NCBI GenBank assembly: GCA_000688615.1
Contig: JHVA01000001.1
Span: forward strand, 434,001-498,000
Length of the DNA: 64,000 bases
Direction: 5' to 3'
DNA from: Acidobacteriaceae bacterium KBS 146
GTDB taxonomy: Bacteria; Acidobacteriota; Terriglobia; Terriglobales; Acidobacteriaceae
In this document: one piece after another, positions 1-8,632 of the stretch
How the letters are laid out: each line of letters starts with the position of its first letter
How positions within the stretch are numbered: position 1 is the first letter of the stretch
Position numbers and translations under genes: made by a program
The notes under the pieces: model-generated
What the model saw: the letters and a program-made list of their open reading frames with translations, nothing else
Databases searched by the model: none
Told to the model about the DNA's origin: nothing

Positions 1-289
1 AGCGAGTTGGATCATTGTGCGCGAGCTGAATGTTGTCATACGACGTGTGGAAGTCGCAGCCACGGCCGAGGATAACAGGGATGTTCCGCTGCCGGAGAAG
101 CTGCTGCAACTCCTCGATCTTCGCGGTTACCGACAGCGGATCGTAATCGTAGTAGCTATTGGCGTGAGGAGTGCAGGCAATGTGAGTGATTCCATCCTCG
201 GCCGCCATCTGCGCCATTTCAAGAGAAAGCGCGAGGCTCGTCGAGCCGTCGTCCTGATCCCAAAGGAGATGATGGTGAATATCAATCAT
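1..289 (-). CDS. CpsB/YwqE-type PHP-domain protein-tyrosine phosphatase (N-terminal part, cut by window edge)
   Basis: I translated this from the minus strand. The gene starts at ATG 289 and runs off the left edge, leaving 96 residues. The N-terminus MIDIHHHLLWDQDDGS has the metal-binding HxH and DDG pattern of the PHP family, followed by LEMAQMAAEDGITHIACTPH, which matches the CpsB/CapC/YwqE tyrosine phosphatase family. These manganese-dependent phosphatases remove phosphate from the tyrosine tail of bacterial polysaccharide autokinases. A Wzc-like kinase with such a tail lies about 10 kb away (10904-13153), so a functional pairing is plausible, although the two genes are not in one operon. 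The downstream half was not visible. Confidence 0.85.
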   Translation of the reverse strand, partial: MIDIHHHLLWDQDDGSTSLALSLEMAQMAAEDGITHIACTPHANSYYDYDPLSVTAKIEELQQLLRQRNIPVILGRGCDFHTSYDNIQLAHNDPTR

Positions 290-336
290 GGTTGATTCCG
301 GCCATCCGTGCTCTTTTCCTAGAGCTTTGTAAGGTA

Positions 337-1035
337 CTACCGAGTAACAGCGAAAGAAGCAAGCATCGATCGGAAGAGGAGTAAGCCATCGGCCGAGCCG
401 AGCAGGCTTTCACTCGAGCGATCCGGATGCGGCATCATGCCAAGCACATTTCGGCCTTCGCTCAGAACGCCGGCGATATTTTCCAGTGAGCCGTTTGGAT
501 TGGCGCTCGCCGTGACAGTTCCTTCAGGGGTGCAATAGCGAAAAGCGATTCTGTCCTGATCTTTCAGACCTGCAAGTGTGTCGGCATCGCAAAAATAATT
601 GCCTTCCATGTGCCCGATAGGCATTCGCAGTACCCGTCCGCGCTCAAGCCCGTGAGTAAAAGGGGAGTCTGCGGTTTCGGTGCGCAAATGAACCTGCTTG
701 CAGATGTAGTTCTGGCTGGCATTACGCATCAGCGCACCGGGCAACAGACCCGATTCACAAAGAATCTGAAAGCCATTGCAGATTCCGAATACGAGGCCGC
801 CACCCTTCGCAAATCGGATAACTGACTGCATAACCGGAGCAAATTTCGCGATCGCCCCCGTACGAAGATAGTCGCCGTAGGCGAATCCGCCGGGAACCAG
901 GATGGCGTCACAGCCTTCGAGGTCCTCGGAGGCATGCCAGAGAAACGTAACCGGCTGTTCCACCAACTTTTCAATGACGTTATAAGTATCGTGATCGCAA
1001 TTGGAACCCGGAAAGACGAGAACACCGAATTTCAT
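337..1035 (-). CDS. purQ: Phosphoribosylformylglycinamidine synthase, glutaminase subunit
   Basis: This 232-residue class I glutamine amidotransferase releases ammonia from glutamine for the fourth step of purine synthesis (FGAR to FGAM), working with PurL and PurS. Residues 1-60 carry the typical start [12 protein letters not shown] and the [13 protein letters not shown] loop. The nucleophile Cys86 sits in [10 protein letters not shown]. The triad histidine is His203 in MMPHPDR, where many homologues have HPER, so the acidic partner here is Asp205. The length is normal for a stand-alone PurQ. No other pur genes are next to it. The gene lies 47 nt downstream of the phosphatase start, on the same strand. 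Confidence 0.96.
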   Translation of the reverse strand: MKFGVLVFPGSNCDHDTYNVIEKLVEQPVTFLWHASEDLEGCDAILVPGGFAYGDYLRTGAIAKFAPVMQSVIRFAKGGGLVFGICNGFQILCESGLLPGALMRNASQNYICKQVHLRTETADSPFTHGLERGRVLRMPIGHMEGNYFCDADTLAGLKDQDRIAFRYCTPEGTVTASANPNGSLENIAGVLSEGRNVLGMMPHPDRSSESLLGSADGLLLFRSMLASFAVTR

Positions 1036-1156
1036 GCTTTAAGGATAGCATCGCCCGACACGAATGTTCCGTGCGGAGACGAGGCGGGAGATGGGCAGAG
1101 GGGAAGAGAAGATGGTCCCGCCGCCGCGGCCTCTAAGCGTTGAGTAGTTGATGAAA

Positions 1157-2485
1157 TTATTCAAAGACCGGGGCGTAGACGGCGTATCCGCGAGGCGGGG
1201 CTGGAAACTCCGCATTTCCTTCCGCATCCGTAGTTCGTTCGTCGGGATGAGCGAGGTCGTGTCCGTCCCAGGCGACCGGCTTGAACTTCTGGTTCGTCCA
1301 CTGAGTCTTGATGGAGGTCCCAGACCACTTGTCGCCCAGATTGTTGAGAACGTACACGCATCCGCGGCCTTCGATGCCGCTGCGCTGCAGAATGTAGAGG
1401 TCCGGATCGCAATGGAGGATGCGGGCTTCACCATCGGCATATTTTTGATGAGCGTCGATGAGGGCCTCAATGCCGTTTGGCGTTCCGGGCCGAGCTAAGC
1501 CCAGGTTGTAGTAGTCGTACCAGAAGATGCAGGGGTAGCCTTCGTTCATCAGGATGAACGAGTAGGCGAGATTCTTGTCGTTGACAATCTCGTTGCCACC
1601 CATGTCGTGGTTTTCGACGAAGGTAACGGCATTGAAAGGGCGTGACGCAACGACGGAGCCCTCGTTGGTCAGATTGCGCAAATCGTACTGGAGCGTGTCG
1701 CAGACGTCCTTCAGCTTGTACCGTAAGGGAAAGTCGAAGGCGGCGATCTGGCTATCGGTAAAGTTACGGACCTCGTCAAGCCAGTTGCCGATATCTTCGT
1801 GGCTGGACCAGAACTCACCGACGACGAAAGGGGTGAACTCTTTACCGTCGCGCTCGTAGCGGTATTTGGCCAGCAAGGCGATCATCCACGCACCAAAGCC
1901 CTTGACGAAATCGAACCGGAAGCCGTCGAAGCCGAGTTCTTCGATGATCATGCGCGCGTACTCGAACATGGCGGTGTAGACGCGCGGATTGCGATGGCAG
2001 AGGTGAGGAAAGCCGGCGAATTGTTCGCCCTCGATCATCACGTGCTCGTAGCGGGAGGGATGGAAGCAGTTCCAGTCGCGGGGAAAGCGGCCTGACTTCG
2101 GGTTGAACTTCGTCCACCGCTTCTCGCCATCGATCGGGTTGACCTCTTCTTCGTCGGCGCCGGAGTTGTGGTTGATGACCATGTCGGCGTAGGCGCCGAT
2201 GTTGTTTTCGCGCAGAACCTTGATCAGGTTTTCAAGCTCGGCGCGATTGCCATAGAGAGTTTTGACGCTGCCCTTCTGGTCGTAGTCTCCAAGGTCGAAG
2301 TAGTCGTAAGGATCATAGCCGTTGGAGTGTGGATCGGCGGCTTTACAGAACGGTGGAAGCCAGAGGGCGTTGATGCCAACCTTGCCAAGTTCGGGTGCTT
2401 TCTCAGCGATGAAATTCCACCACTCCCCTTCCTTTTGCTCCTTGATGGGAGCATCCCAGTAGAACGCCTGCATCATAACCGCCAT
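1157..2485 (-). CDS. Alpha-amylase, glycoside hydrolase family 13
   Basis: This 442-residue GH13 enzyme probably hydrolyses alpha-1,4-glucans. The four conserved regions are visible: DMVINH at 101-106, GFDGFRFDF with the nucleophile Asp192, VVGEFW with the acid/base Glu224, and FVENHD with the stabiliser Asp294. It begins MAVMMQAFYWDAP with no signal peptide, so it is predicted to be cytoplasmic, like the amylases of the bacterial AmyS/MalS-cytoplasmic type. The C-terminal ~80 residues form the usual beta domain. It lies 121 nt upstream of purQ on the same strand without other sugar genes nearby. It may act on internal glycogen or maltodextrin, which is inferred. Confidence 0.93.
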   Translation of the reverse strand: MAVMMQAFYWDAPIKEQKEGEWWNFIAEKAPELGKVGINALWLPPFCKAADPHSNGYDPYDYFDLGDYDQKGSVKTLYGNRAELENLIKVLRENNIGAYADMVINHNSGADEEEVNPIDGEKRWTKFNPKSGRFPRDWNCFHPSRYEHVMIEGEQFAGFPHLCHRNPRVYTAMFEYARMIIEELGFDGFRFDFVKGFGAWMIALLAKYRYERDGKEFTPFVVGEFWSSHEDIGNWLDEVRNFTDSQIAAFDFPLRYKLKDVCDTLQYDLRNLTNEGSVVASRPFNAVTFVENHDMGGNEIVNDKNLAYSFILMNEGYPCIFWYDYYNLGLARPGTPNGIEALIDAHQKYADGEARILHCDPDLYILQRSGIEGRGCVYVLNNLGDKWSGTSIKTQWTNQKFKPVAWDGHDLAHPDERTTDAEGNAEFPAPPRGYAVYAPVFE

Positions 2486-2596
2486 GGATAAATACTTCCT
2501 TTCTTCCTTACATCCCGCAGACCGAGGCCAGTACCCAGAATGAATAGGTTCGCGTAGGTTAGTTCTCTAGAGGAGCCTTTGGGTTCTGAGCTTCAG

Positions 2597-3103
2597 ATGC
2601 AAAAGAGGAAGGATTGGGTTGGTATGACGACGTCGGGCACACCACAGTCGCCCTTTCGAACTGCGGGCGGTGCACTCCTGAACTGGTGGCGGGCAGCCAC
2701 TCTCGATGCGCTGATCGTTGGCGGGTTGTGGCTGATCGGGCTGGAGCTGATCCGCGTCCCCTGGGCGCCCTTCTGGGCTCTGCTTGGAGCTGTGCTGCAG
2801 TTCATTCCCACCTTCGGCGGCATGATTGCCCTGATTGGGCCTGTGTTGTCAGTTGCATTCCAAGGCTCAGAGGACTGGTGGAGACTCGGCCTGGTCCTGG
2901 GACTTTATGGCCTTATTGCGATTCTCGAAGGCTTGGTGATCGGTCCCTACGTGCTGCACCGAACAACCAGGGTTCCCTGGTGGGCCGCTTTCCTTGGGCC
3001 AATTGTGCTCGGCATCCTGATTCCGTTCTGGGGGGTATTGTTGGCCCCACCGGCGCTGGCTGTGATCTATGCCTTTCGTCAGCGGCGCACCGATCCCAGA
3101 TAG
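2597..3103 (+). CDS. Half-length AI-2E-family membrane protein
   Basis: This is a short integral membrane protein of about 168 residues. It corresponds only to the C-terminal half of the AI-2E/PerM family, whose members usually have about 350 residues and eight membrane segments. The recognisable parts are the LGAVLQFIPTFGGMIALIGP segment, a loop with EGLVIGPYVLHRTTRVP, and a final pair of helices. The start is uncertain: TTG 2579 follows AGGAG closely, while ATG 2597 and ATG 2624 are in frame. No sequence upstream encodes the missing half, because the amylase start lies at 2485. It may be a truncated remnant or a reduced stand-alone form. Confidence 0.6.
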   Translation: MQKRKDWVGMTTSGTPQSPFRTAGGALLNWWRAATLDALIVGGLWLIGLELIRVPWAPFWALLGAVLQFIPTFGGMIALIGPVLSVAFQGSEDWWRLGLVLGLYGLIAILEGLVIGPYVLHRTTRVPWWAAFLGPIVLGILIPFWGVLLAPPALAVIYAFRQRRTDPR

Positions 3104-3106
3104 GCC

Positions 3107-4894
3107 TCAGGCCTCTACCTTGTAGCGGGTTTCAGCAAGACGATAAAGAGGACGCCAGACCAGCCGATTGATCGTCACCACCATCCCGGCCATGACGATG
3201 GTAGCGAGAAGGAGGATTTGAAACTTCCCGGAGTCCGTGGCGGCACTGATAACAGCTCCCAGACCTACGGTCTGCATGGTCTGGTTCTTCAGTCGAAAGT
3301 ACTCCGCAATAATGCTCGCATTCCAGGCACCGCCGGATGCGGTAACAAGGCCAGTGAGCAGGTAAGGAAAGATTCCCGGCAGGATAAGGGTCTTCCACCG
3401 CTGCGTAGTCGTGAAATGAAACAGCGTTGCCGCCTCACGTAGGTCGGTTGGAATGGCCATAGCCCCGGCGATCACATTGAACAGGATGTACCACTGGGTC
3501 CCTAGCATCATCAGCAAAATGGAGCCGATTCCGAGCCCTCCGCCGATTCGAACCAAAGCTATCAAAACCACGGGAAACAACGCAGTCGCCGGAACCGAGG
3601 CTGCAATCTGCGCAAGTGGTTGCGCGATGCGGGCGAGTCGCGGATGGAAGCCGATGGCAACTCCTGCCGGAATCGTCCATGCGGAAGCAAGCAGCAACGC
3701 GGTATTGACACGCAGAAACGTCGCCAGCGCCCCCACAATAATTTCGAAGAACTCCGAGCGCTGAATCTCTCTGAGCAGCGAGAGGGCATGGAACGCAGCA
3801 TAGAGCACACTTGCCACAACAACGATTAGAGCGACTGCACGGACAATGCTGTTCCACCGCTCGTGTCGCCTGCGAGACGCTTCATTCGGAGCGGGCAAAG
3901 CAGCAATTCGGCGCCTGTTCTCGGCAAGGCGCTGGTAAATGGTTTCGGCAATAGGTCCAACAGTGTGATTCCGAAGACTCTGAAGGCCGCGAGAGTGTTG
4001 TAGAAGGTGAAGCAGCGGAGATCGAACACGCGACGTTGTCTCCACTTGCTCAAACTTGAACTTGTCGCTCCAGGCGATGATGGGGCGCCAGAGAAGCTGA
4101 TCGGTTGCCACAATAATGGCAATCATCGTGAAGAGGCCCCACACGATCGCTTCGGCATTGCCGGTGCTGGCCGCAGTCTGCAGATACGATCCCAGCCCCG
4201 GTAGACGAAAATCGCGCGAACCGAGGACGAACATCTCGCAGGCCATCAGAAAGAACCATCCTCCCGCGACCGAAACCATCGAGTTCCAGACCAGACCGAT
4301 AGCGGAGTACGGAAGTTCAAGCTCAACCAGGCGTTGCCAGGGGGAGAAGCGGTAGATTGTCGCAGCCTCGCGAAGCTCACGAGGAATGCTCTTTAGCGAA
4401 GAGTAGAAGCTGAATGCCATGTTCCAGACCTGACCCGTAAAGATCAGGATGATCGCACCCATCTCAACGCCGATCTGGCGAGAAGGGAAGAGAGCTACCA
4501 TCGCCAACATAACGCCCGGAAGAAAGCTCAACACCGGAATCGACTGGAGGATATCGAGGCCCGCAATCATCAGTGCCTCGACGCGCCGGTTGTAGGCCGC
4601 CGTGTACCCATAGCCGATCGCGAAGACGAGACTCAAGGCGTATGCCAGCCAGATGCGAACGATGGAATAAAACGCATAGCGTGGAAGCGCGCGCGGGCTC
4701 AGCGAGATCGTGATCTGCGGCATCGGGTGCCCGAACCAGTACCGCGCGAGCTGGACCACCCCATAGAAACAGGCGAGGCCAATCCCAGCTACGCAGAGAT
4801 CGAGAACAATAGGCCAGCTTCGCTGCAGAACCTGCGAGCGGGCCAGGGTCTCACGATCTCGAAACTGACCGAAGCTGTTCGGCAGCTGAATCAT
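3107..4894 (-). CDS. ABC transporter permease, two fused permease domains (NitT/TauT type)
   Basis: This 595-residue inner-membrane protein contains two tandem binding-protein-dependent transport permease domains. Each has the cytoplasmic EAA loop that docks the ATPase: RELREAATIYRFSPWQRL at about residues 170-190 and LREAATLFHFTTTQRW at about 485-500. The two halves therefore make a complete membrane pore in one chain. The start codon overlaps the stop of the upstream ATPase gene by 4 nt (4891-4894), which shows translational coupling. The substrate is unknown. Related systems carry nitrate, sulfonates, thiamine precursors or carbonate. No substrate-binding protein is encoded nearby. The stop lies 3 nt from the end of the convergent AI-2E-like gene. 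Confidence 0.9.
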   Translation of the reverse strand: MIQLPNSFGQFRDRETLARSQVLQRSWPIVLDLCVAGIGLACFYGVVQLARYWFGHPMPQITISLSPRALPRYAFYSIVRIWLAYALSLVFAIGYGYTAAYNRRVEALMIAGLDILQSIPVLSFLPGVMLAMVALFPSRQIGVEMGAIILIFTGQVWNMAFSFYSSLKSIPRELREAATIYRFSPWQRLVELELPYSAIGLVWNSMVSVAGGWFFLMACEMFVLGSRDFRLPGLGSYLQTAASTGNAEAIVWGLFTMIAIIVATDQLLWRPIIAWSDKFKFEQVETTSRVRSPLLHLLQHSRGLQSLRNHTVGPIAETIYQRLAENRRRIAALPAPNEASRRRHERWNSIVRAVALIVVVASVLYAAFHALSLLREIQRSEFFEIIVGALATFLRVNTALLLASAWTIPAGVAIGFHPRLARIAQPLAQIAASVPATALFPVVLIALVRIGGGLGIGSILLMMLGTQWYILFNVIAGAMAIPTDLREAATLFHFTTTQRWKTLILPGIFPYLLTGLVTASGGAWNASIIAEYFRLKNQTMQTVGLGAVISAATDSGKFQILLLATIVMAGMVVTINRLVWRPLYRLAETRYKVEA

Positions 4895-6234
4895 GCTTCA
4901 ATCTCCGCCGCTGCTGCAGACTCCCGCTCATTCTGAGGCTGAATGAAGCGGCGGCGCGAGGCATCAAAGTCGAACAGTTCGGCATATCGGCCCCAGTTGA
5001 TTGCAGTCTCAAGCTGACGAAGAGTTTCATCCTCGCTGAACTGCTCATCCAGCATGTCGTGGAAAAACTCCTCGGGAACAGTTTTGTCGCTCTTTGCTTC
5101 AATCGCGCGCACAATCTGGCGCAGTAGAAGGACGTTTTCAACGGCGGCAATCCGGAAAAGTTCTTTTTGGCGGAGAATCTCAGAGTTGGCGTACTCAGCC
5201 CCCGTTGGGGTAATTACGGCATCTCCCTCCGTGACTTTCAGGAAACCGAGGAGTTGACCGGCGTCGACAATCGGCAACAGATCATCAATTTCAAACGCAA
5301 GATCGTCGGCCAGTCTGTAAATATCGTCTTTGCCGTTGTGATCGAGCAGGATCTCAAGTAGCCCGGCGATGCCGCCCGGACGGGCATGCGGGAGCATCTG
5401 GTAATGCATCTGGCGCTGGTCGCGGACTGGCTTGCCTTCGGGGGTAAGGGGTAGCGCCGGAGGCTTTGCTTCCGGCTGCGTGAGCACCTTGTAGATGTAG
5501 TCGACCAGCTGTGTAAAGGCAGCCGCTTTACGCTCTCGCGGATGGGCCAGGGCAACCTTAAAGTCGGTGCGGACATGACCCGGATTTCGGCCCAGAACAA
5601 TAATCCGATCCGCCAGAAGCACCGCTTCTTCGATATTGTGCGTCACAATAAAGATGGCGCGAGTGGGAATCGTTTTGTTTTGCCACAACTCCAATAGTTC
5701 GCTGCGAAGATTTTCCGCTGTCAGAACGTCGAGAGCCGAGAAAGGCTCGTCCATAAACAGCACCTCCGGCTCAACAACCAGCGCTCGCGCAAAGCCGACC
5801 CGCTGTCGCATGCCCCCGGAGAGTTCCTTGGGGTACGCCGCCTGGAAGCCATCAAGGCCAACCGTATCCAGCATCTTGAGGGCGCGCTTGCGACGCTCCG
5901 TTGGGTCCAGACCCTTGGCTTTCAGGGGAGCCTCGACATTCTCCGCAACCGTAAGCCAGGGAAACAGTGCAAAGCTTTGGAACACGATGGCGACGTTCAC
6001 TTCCGCGTTACCCACCGGTTTTTCGTGCCAGTACACCTGCCCCGCGGACGGGGTGGATAGACCGGTCAACATGCGCAGCAGGGTCGACTTACCCGAGCCT
6101 GATGGCCCCAGCAAGGCAACGATCTCGCCTTCGCTGATAGATAGGTCAGTGGGCGAGATAACCTGAATCCGATTCTCGCTCGGCTGCGCGTAGTATTTTT
6201 CGACCTGCTCGGCACGTATGATGACTTGCTGCAT
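4891..6234 (-). CDS. ABC transporter ATPase with C-terminal AAA-associated domain
   Basis: This 447-residue ATPase energises the fused permease encoded directly downstream. Residues 1-240 form a NitT/TauT-type nucleotide-binding domain: Walker A GPSGSGKST at 43-51, Q-loop Gln86, signature LSGGMRQR at 138-145, Walker B VLFMDEP with Glu163, and switch His199. Residues from about 285 to 440 match the AAA-associated C-terminal domain seen in a subset of these ATPases, thought to be regulatory. The gene overlaps the permease by 4 nt, so the pair is one operon. The operon is divergent from the receiver-domain gene at 6402. Confidence 0.92.
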   Translation of the reverse strand: MQQVIIRAEQVEKYYAQPSENRIQVISPTDLSISEGEIVALLGPSGSGKSTLLRMLTGLSTPSAGQVYWHEKPVGNAEVNVAIVFQSFALFPWLTVAENVEAPLKAKGLDPTERRKRALKMLDTVGLDGFQAAYPKELSGGMRQRVGFARALVVEPEVLFMDEPFSALDVLTAENLRSELLELWQNKTIPTRAIFIVTHNIEEAVLLADRIIVLGRNPGHVRTDFKVALAHPRERKAAAFTQLVDYIYKVLTQPEAKPPALPLTPEGKPVRDQRQMHYQMLPHARPGGIAGLLEILLDHNGKDDIYRLADDLAFEIDDLLPIVDAGQLLGFLKVTEGDAVITPTGAEYANSEILRQKELFRIAAVENVLLLRQIVRAIEAKSDKTVPEEFFHDMLDEQFSEDETLRQLETAINWGRYAELFDFDASRRRFIQPQNERESAAAAEIEA

Positions 6235-6350
6235 AGGAGTATGGCTTCAGATGAAATGATGTGGTGGAAACGGTACAGAGCGGTATCACATGCTCCGCGC
6301 TCAGCGTATCATTAGTATCTAGGGTTCATGGTAAAGCGGCAAACCTCCTG

Positions 6351-6363
6351 ATTGCATTGCAAT
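6351..6363. promoter_or_regulatory. 13-bp palindrome ATTGCATTGCAAT between divergent genes
   Basis: A perfect 6+1+6 inverted repeat lies about 40 bp before the receiver-domain gene and 117 bp before the ABC operon. It could be an operator, but a palindrome of this size can also occur by chance in an AT-rich gap. No regulator is assigned. Confidence 0.25.
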
Positions 6364-6401
6364 ATTTGTGTTGAATAAATTTGAATGAGGAATGATTTTT
6401 T

Positions 6402-6770
6402 ATGTCCACGACACCAAAACCGAAAGTTCTCGTCGCTGACGACGAGCAGGTGATTGCGAACACGCTGGCGATCATCCTGAACCAGTCAGGGTTTGAGGCG
6501 CGTGCCGTGTTCAGCGGGGAAAAAGCGGTCGAGATGCTCGACAGTTTTCAGCCCGATATGCTGATCAGTGACGTCATTATGACCGGGATGACCGGGATTG
6601 AGGCGGCAATCATTGCGCGACAACGTTTACCTGGCTGTAAAATTCTTCTCTTTTCCGGCCAGGCCGCGACGGCCGATCTGCTGGAAAAGGCCCGCGCCCA
6701 GGGACACGAATTTGAGATTCTGGCAAAGCCCGTTCACCCGACCGATCTCCTTGCCAAGCTTCGCAGTTAG
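6402..6770 (+). CDS. Single-domain response regulator (receiver only)
   Basis: This 122-residue protein is a CheY-like receiver domain and nothing else. Key residues are the acidic pair Asp13-Asp14 in VADDEQ, phospho-acceptor Asp57 in LISDVIM, Ser85 in LLFSGQ and Lys109 in ILAKPV. With no output domain, it probably acts through protein contact or in a phosphorelay. No histidine kinase is adjacent, so the partner is an orphan elsewhere. The Shine-Dalgarno is modest (GAGGAATGATTTTTT before ATG). It is convergent with the acetyltransferase gene at 6795. Confidence 0.9.
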   Translation: MSTTPKPKVLVADDEQVIANTLAIILNQSGFEARAVFSGEKAVEMLDSFQPDMLISDVIMTGMTGIEAAIIARQRLPGCKILLFSGQAATADLLEKARAQGHEFEILAKPVHPTDLLAKLRS

Positions 6771-6782
6771 AAACAGACACTT

Positions 6783-6813
6783 AGGGCACCAGGACTAACT
6801 GTTCGGGTGCCCT
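6783..6813. terminator. Inverted repeat between convergent genes, possible bidirectional terminator
   Basis: AGGGCACC (6783-6790) pairs with GGTGCCCT (6806-6813) around a 15-nt loop. It sits between the stop of the receiver gene and the last codons of the convergent acetyltransferase gene. No strong T-run follows on either strand, so termination is only a suggestion. Confidence 0.35.
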
Positions 6814-7412
6814 TGGTCGGACGGTTCATGTCTTCGGCGTTCTTTTACCCTGACTGCAGGAACGCCAGCGTAGACCGTCCAGGCCTCCAGATTTCGAGTG
6901 GCAACCGAACCAAGCCCCAGAACGGCACCCTCCCCTACATGAACTCCAGGTGCTACCGATGCACGGGCACAGACCCAGCTGTACGCTCCTAAACTCATTG
7001 CATAGGCAAGCAGCGGAAACGCCGGATCGTCATAGTCATGCGTTGCCCCGCAAACATAAGAGTCCTGGGAGAGGATTACATGGGAGGCAAAGGTGATGGG
7101 GGCAGGGTTATAAATCTCAGCGCCGTCGGCGGCAGTTACCTGGTCCGCGCAGACAAGATTCCATGGCGCCCATATCTTCGACTTTGGATAAAAATGGCAG
7201 TTTGGCCCCATCCTGGCCCCGAAAAGCCGTAACAACATCGTGCGCCACCCGTGGAGCGGACGTGGCGAAGTCCGGTAAAAAAGAGCCCAGCAGATGTTCC
7301 ATACCAGCCTGCGCAAACGATTGCTCAAAGAAAAGGCCGGCCTTTGATAAGGATCGGAGGCCGTATCCGCTGAGATGTGCTCCGCCGCGTTGTAATGAAT
7401 GGGTTTGGGCAT
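6795..7412 (-). CDS. WcaF-like polysaccharide O-acetyltransferase (left-handed beta-helix)
   Basis: This 205-residue hexapeptide-repeat acyltransferase probably adds an acetyl group from acetyl-CoA to a sugar of the exported polysaccharide. The N-terminal region NRLRRLVWNICWALFYRTSP matches the WcaF/colanic-acid acetyltransferase subgroup. The repeats run from about residue 70 to 180, with the catalytic-type histidine in CGATHDYDDPAF and a final coil ASVAPGVHVGEGAVLGLGS. It lies 12 nt downstream of a glycosyltransferase gene on the same strand, so it is the last gene of the 13153-to-6795 polysaccharide operon. Confidence 0.87.
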   Translation of the reverse strand: MPKPIHYNAAEHISADTASDPYQRPAFSLSNRLRRLVWNICWALFYRTSPRPLHGWRTMLLRLFGARMGPNCHFYPKSKIWAPWNLVCADQVTAADGAEIYNPAPITFASHVILSQDSYVCGATHDYDDPAFPLLAYAMSLGAYSWVCARASVAPGVHVGEGAVLGLGSVATRNLEAWTVYAGVPAVRVKERRRHEPSDQGHPNS

Positions 7413-7424
7413 TCGCGATCTGAT

Positions 7425-8618
7425 CTATGTGTGGTTGGGGGATGTTTTGTGATCCGGCTTTTTAGCCGCTTCACAGAGCCGCATAATGGTTTTGGCGGTT
7501 TCGCGCATATCATAGCGCTTTCGAAAACATTCGAAGGCAATCTCAGACATGGAGCGACGCGCCTCAGGAGACGTGGACAGCCAGCGTTCGAGAAGGCGCA
7601 GGGTACCTTCTGCAGTATCCGGTTCCACCAACCCGGCCCCATCCTTGCCGATGTCCTCGGCGATGTTGACCTTGTCCGAGAGCAGCACGGGCCTGCCGCA
7701 ACTTAATGCCTCCGCGACTGCGATACCAAAGTTCTCCTGGTGCGAAGGCAGGACAAAGGCCTCGCAGGCATAGAACGCGCCCCATTTCACATCTCCGGTG
7801 AGCATGCCCGGCCAGTGAATACGATGCTGTACGCCGGCACTTGCCGCGCTCTCTTCAAGGTCCTTGCTCCATCCTTGTTGATCGGGGCCCGCCATAACCA
7901 GATCAAGGCCTGGGTCTTTCTGCGCAATCTTTTTAAAGGCTTCGATGAGAAGATCGCAACCCTTCTTGCGATGTATCCGGCCCAGAAAAAGGAGGAATCG
8001 TCTGTCACGAACCTGCGGGCATTGATCAAAGAAGGCTTTACGCAAATCTTCCGGAGAGGTCTTAGGCGGGCCGTTCACTCCATAAGGAACTACATGGGGA
8101 TGCCAGCGGTGCAGCCAGAAGCTCTGTTCGGCTAATTCTTTTTCTGCAGGCGAAGTAAAGAGCACGCGATAAGCATCCCGCAACACACGGTACTCGAAAG
8201 GTATCCAATAGAGCCATTTTTTTAAATGCTTGAGTCTCGACGCACGCTTGAAGTAGGGGTCGAGCATGCCATGAGTAAAGACCATGTAAGGCATCTTTCC
8301 ACTCAAGGCTTTATGTGTGGCTCGCCCGCAATACTGCCATAGCCCATGGACGACAACGCCATCGAAACGCTTGTAGTTCTCTTCGATCCAGGGGACCAGC
8401 TTTGGACTGTAGGCATAGGTTGACGATATCGGCCCAAGCGGAAAAACAGGGAAGTCGAGTGTGTTAAGAAAGGGGGCAGAGGGGTCATCCAGGGTAACGA
8501 CCTCGCCTTCGTATCCAATATCGCGGTGACTCAGTATCGTGCGTATCGCCTGACTGGGGCCACCCGCCTCCAGATTCAGCGTCTCAATAATGTGCAGAAT
8601 CCGCATCTCTCGACTCAC
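7425..8618 (-). CDS. Glycosyltransferase, GT4 family
   Basis: This 397-residue GT-B enzyme is a predicted cytoplasmic sugar transferase for exopolysaccharide repeat-unit assembly. The N-terminal domain begins MRILHIIETLNLEAGGPSQA. The C-terminal domain has LFLGRIHRKKGCDLLIEAF and the EX7E motif region SHQENFGIAVAEALSCGRP typical of GT4. Donor and acceptor cannot be read from sequence. The start is a GTG at 8618 preceded by GGAAGG at 4 nt; ATG 8606 is an alternative. It lies 14 nt after the next GT4 gene, within the operon. Confidence 0.9.
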   Translation of the reverse strand: MSREMRILHIIETLNLEAGGPSQAIRTILSHRDIGYEGEVVTLDDPSAPFLNTLDFPVFPLGPISSTYAYSPKLVPWIEENYKRFDGVVVHGLWQYCGRATHKALSGKMPYMVFTHGMLDPYFKRASRLKHLKKWLYWIPFEYRVLRDAYRVLFTSPAEKELAEQSFWLHRWHPHVVPYGVNGPPKTSPEDLRKAFFDQCPQVRDRRFLLFLGRIHRKKGCDLLIEAFKKIAQKDPGLDLVMAGPDQQGWSKDLEESAASAGVQHRIHWPGMLTGDVKWGAFYACEAFVLPSHQENFGIAVAEALSCGRPVLLSDKVNIAEDIGKDGAGLVEPDTAEGTLRLLERWLSTSPEARRSMSEIAFECFRKRYDMRETAKTIMRLCEAAKKPDHKTSPNHT

Positions 8619-8632
8619 CTGGCCTTCCGCAG

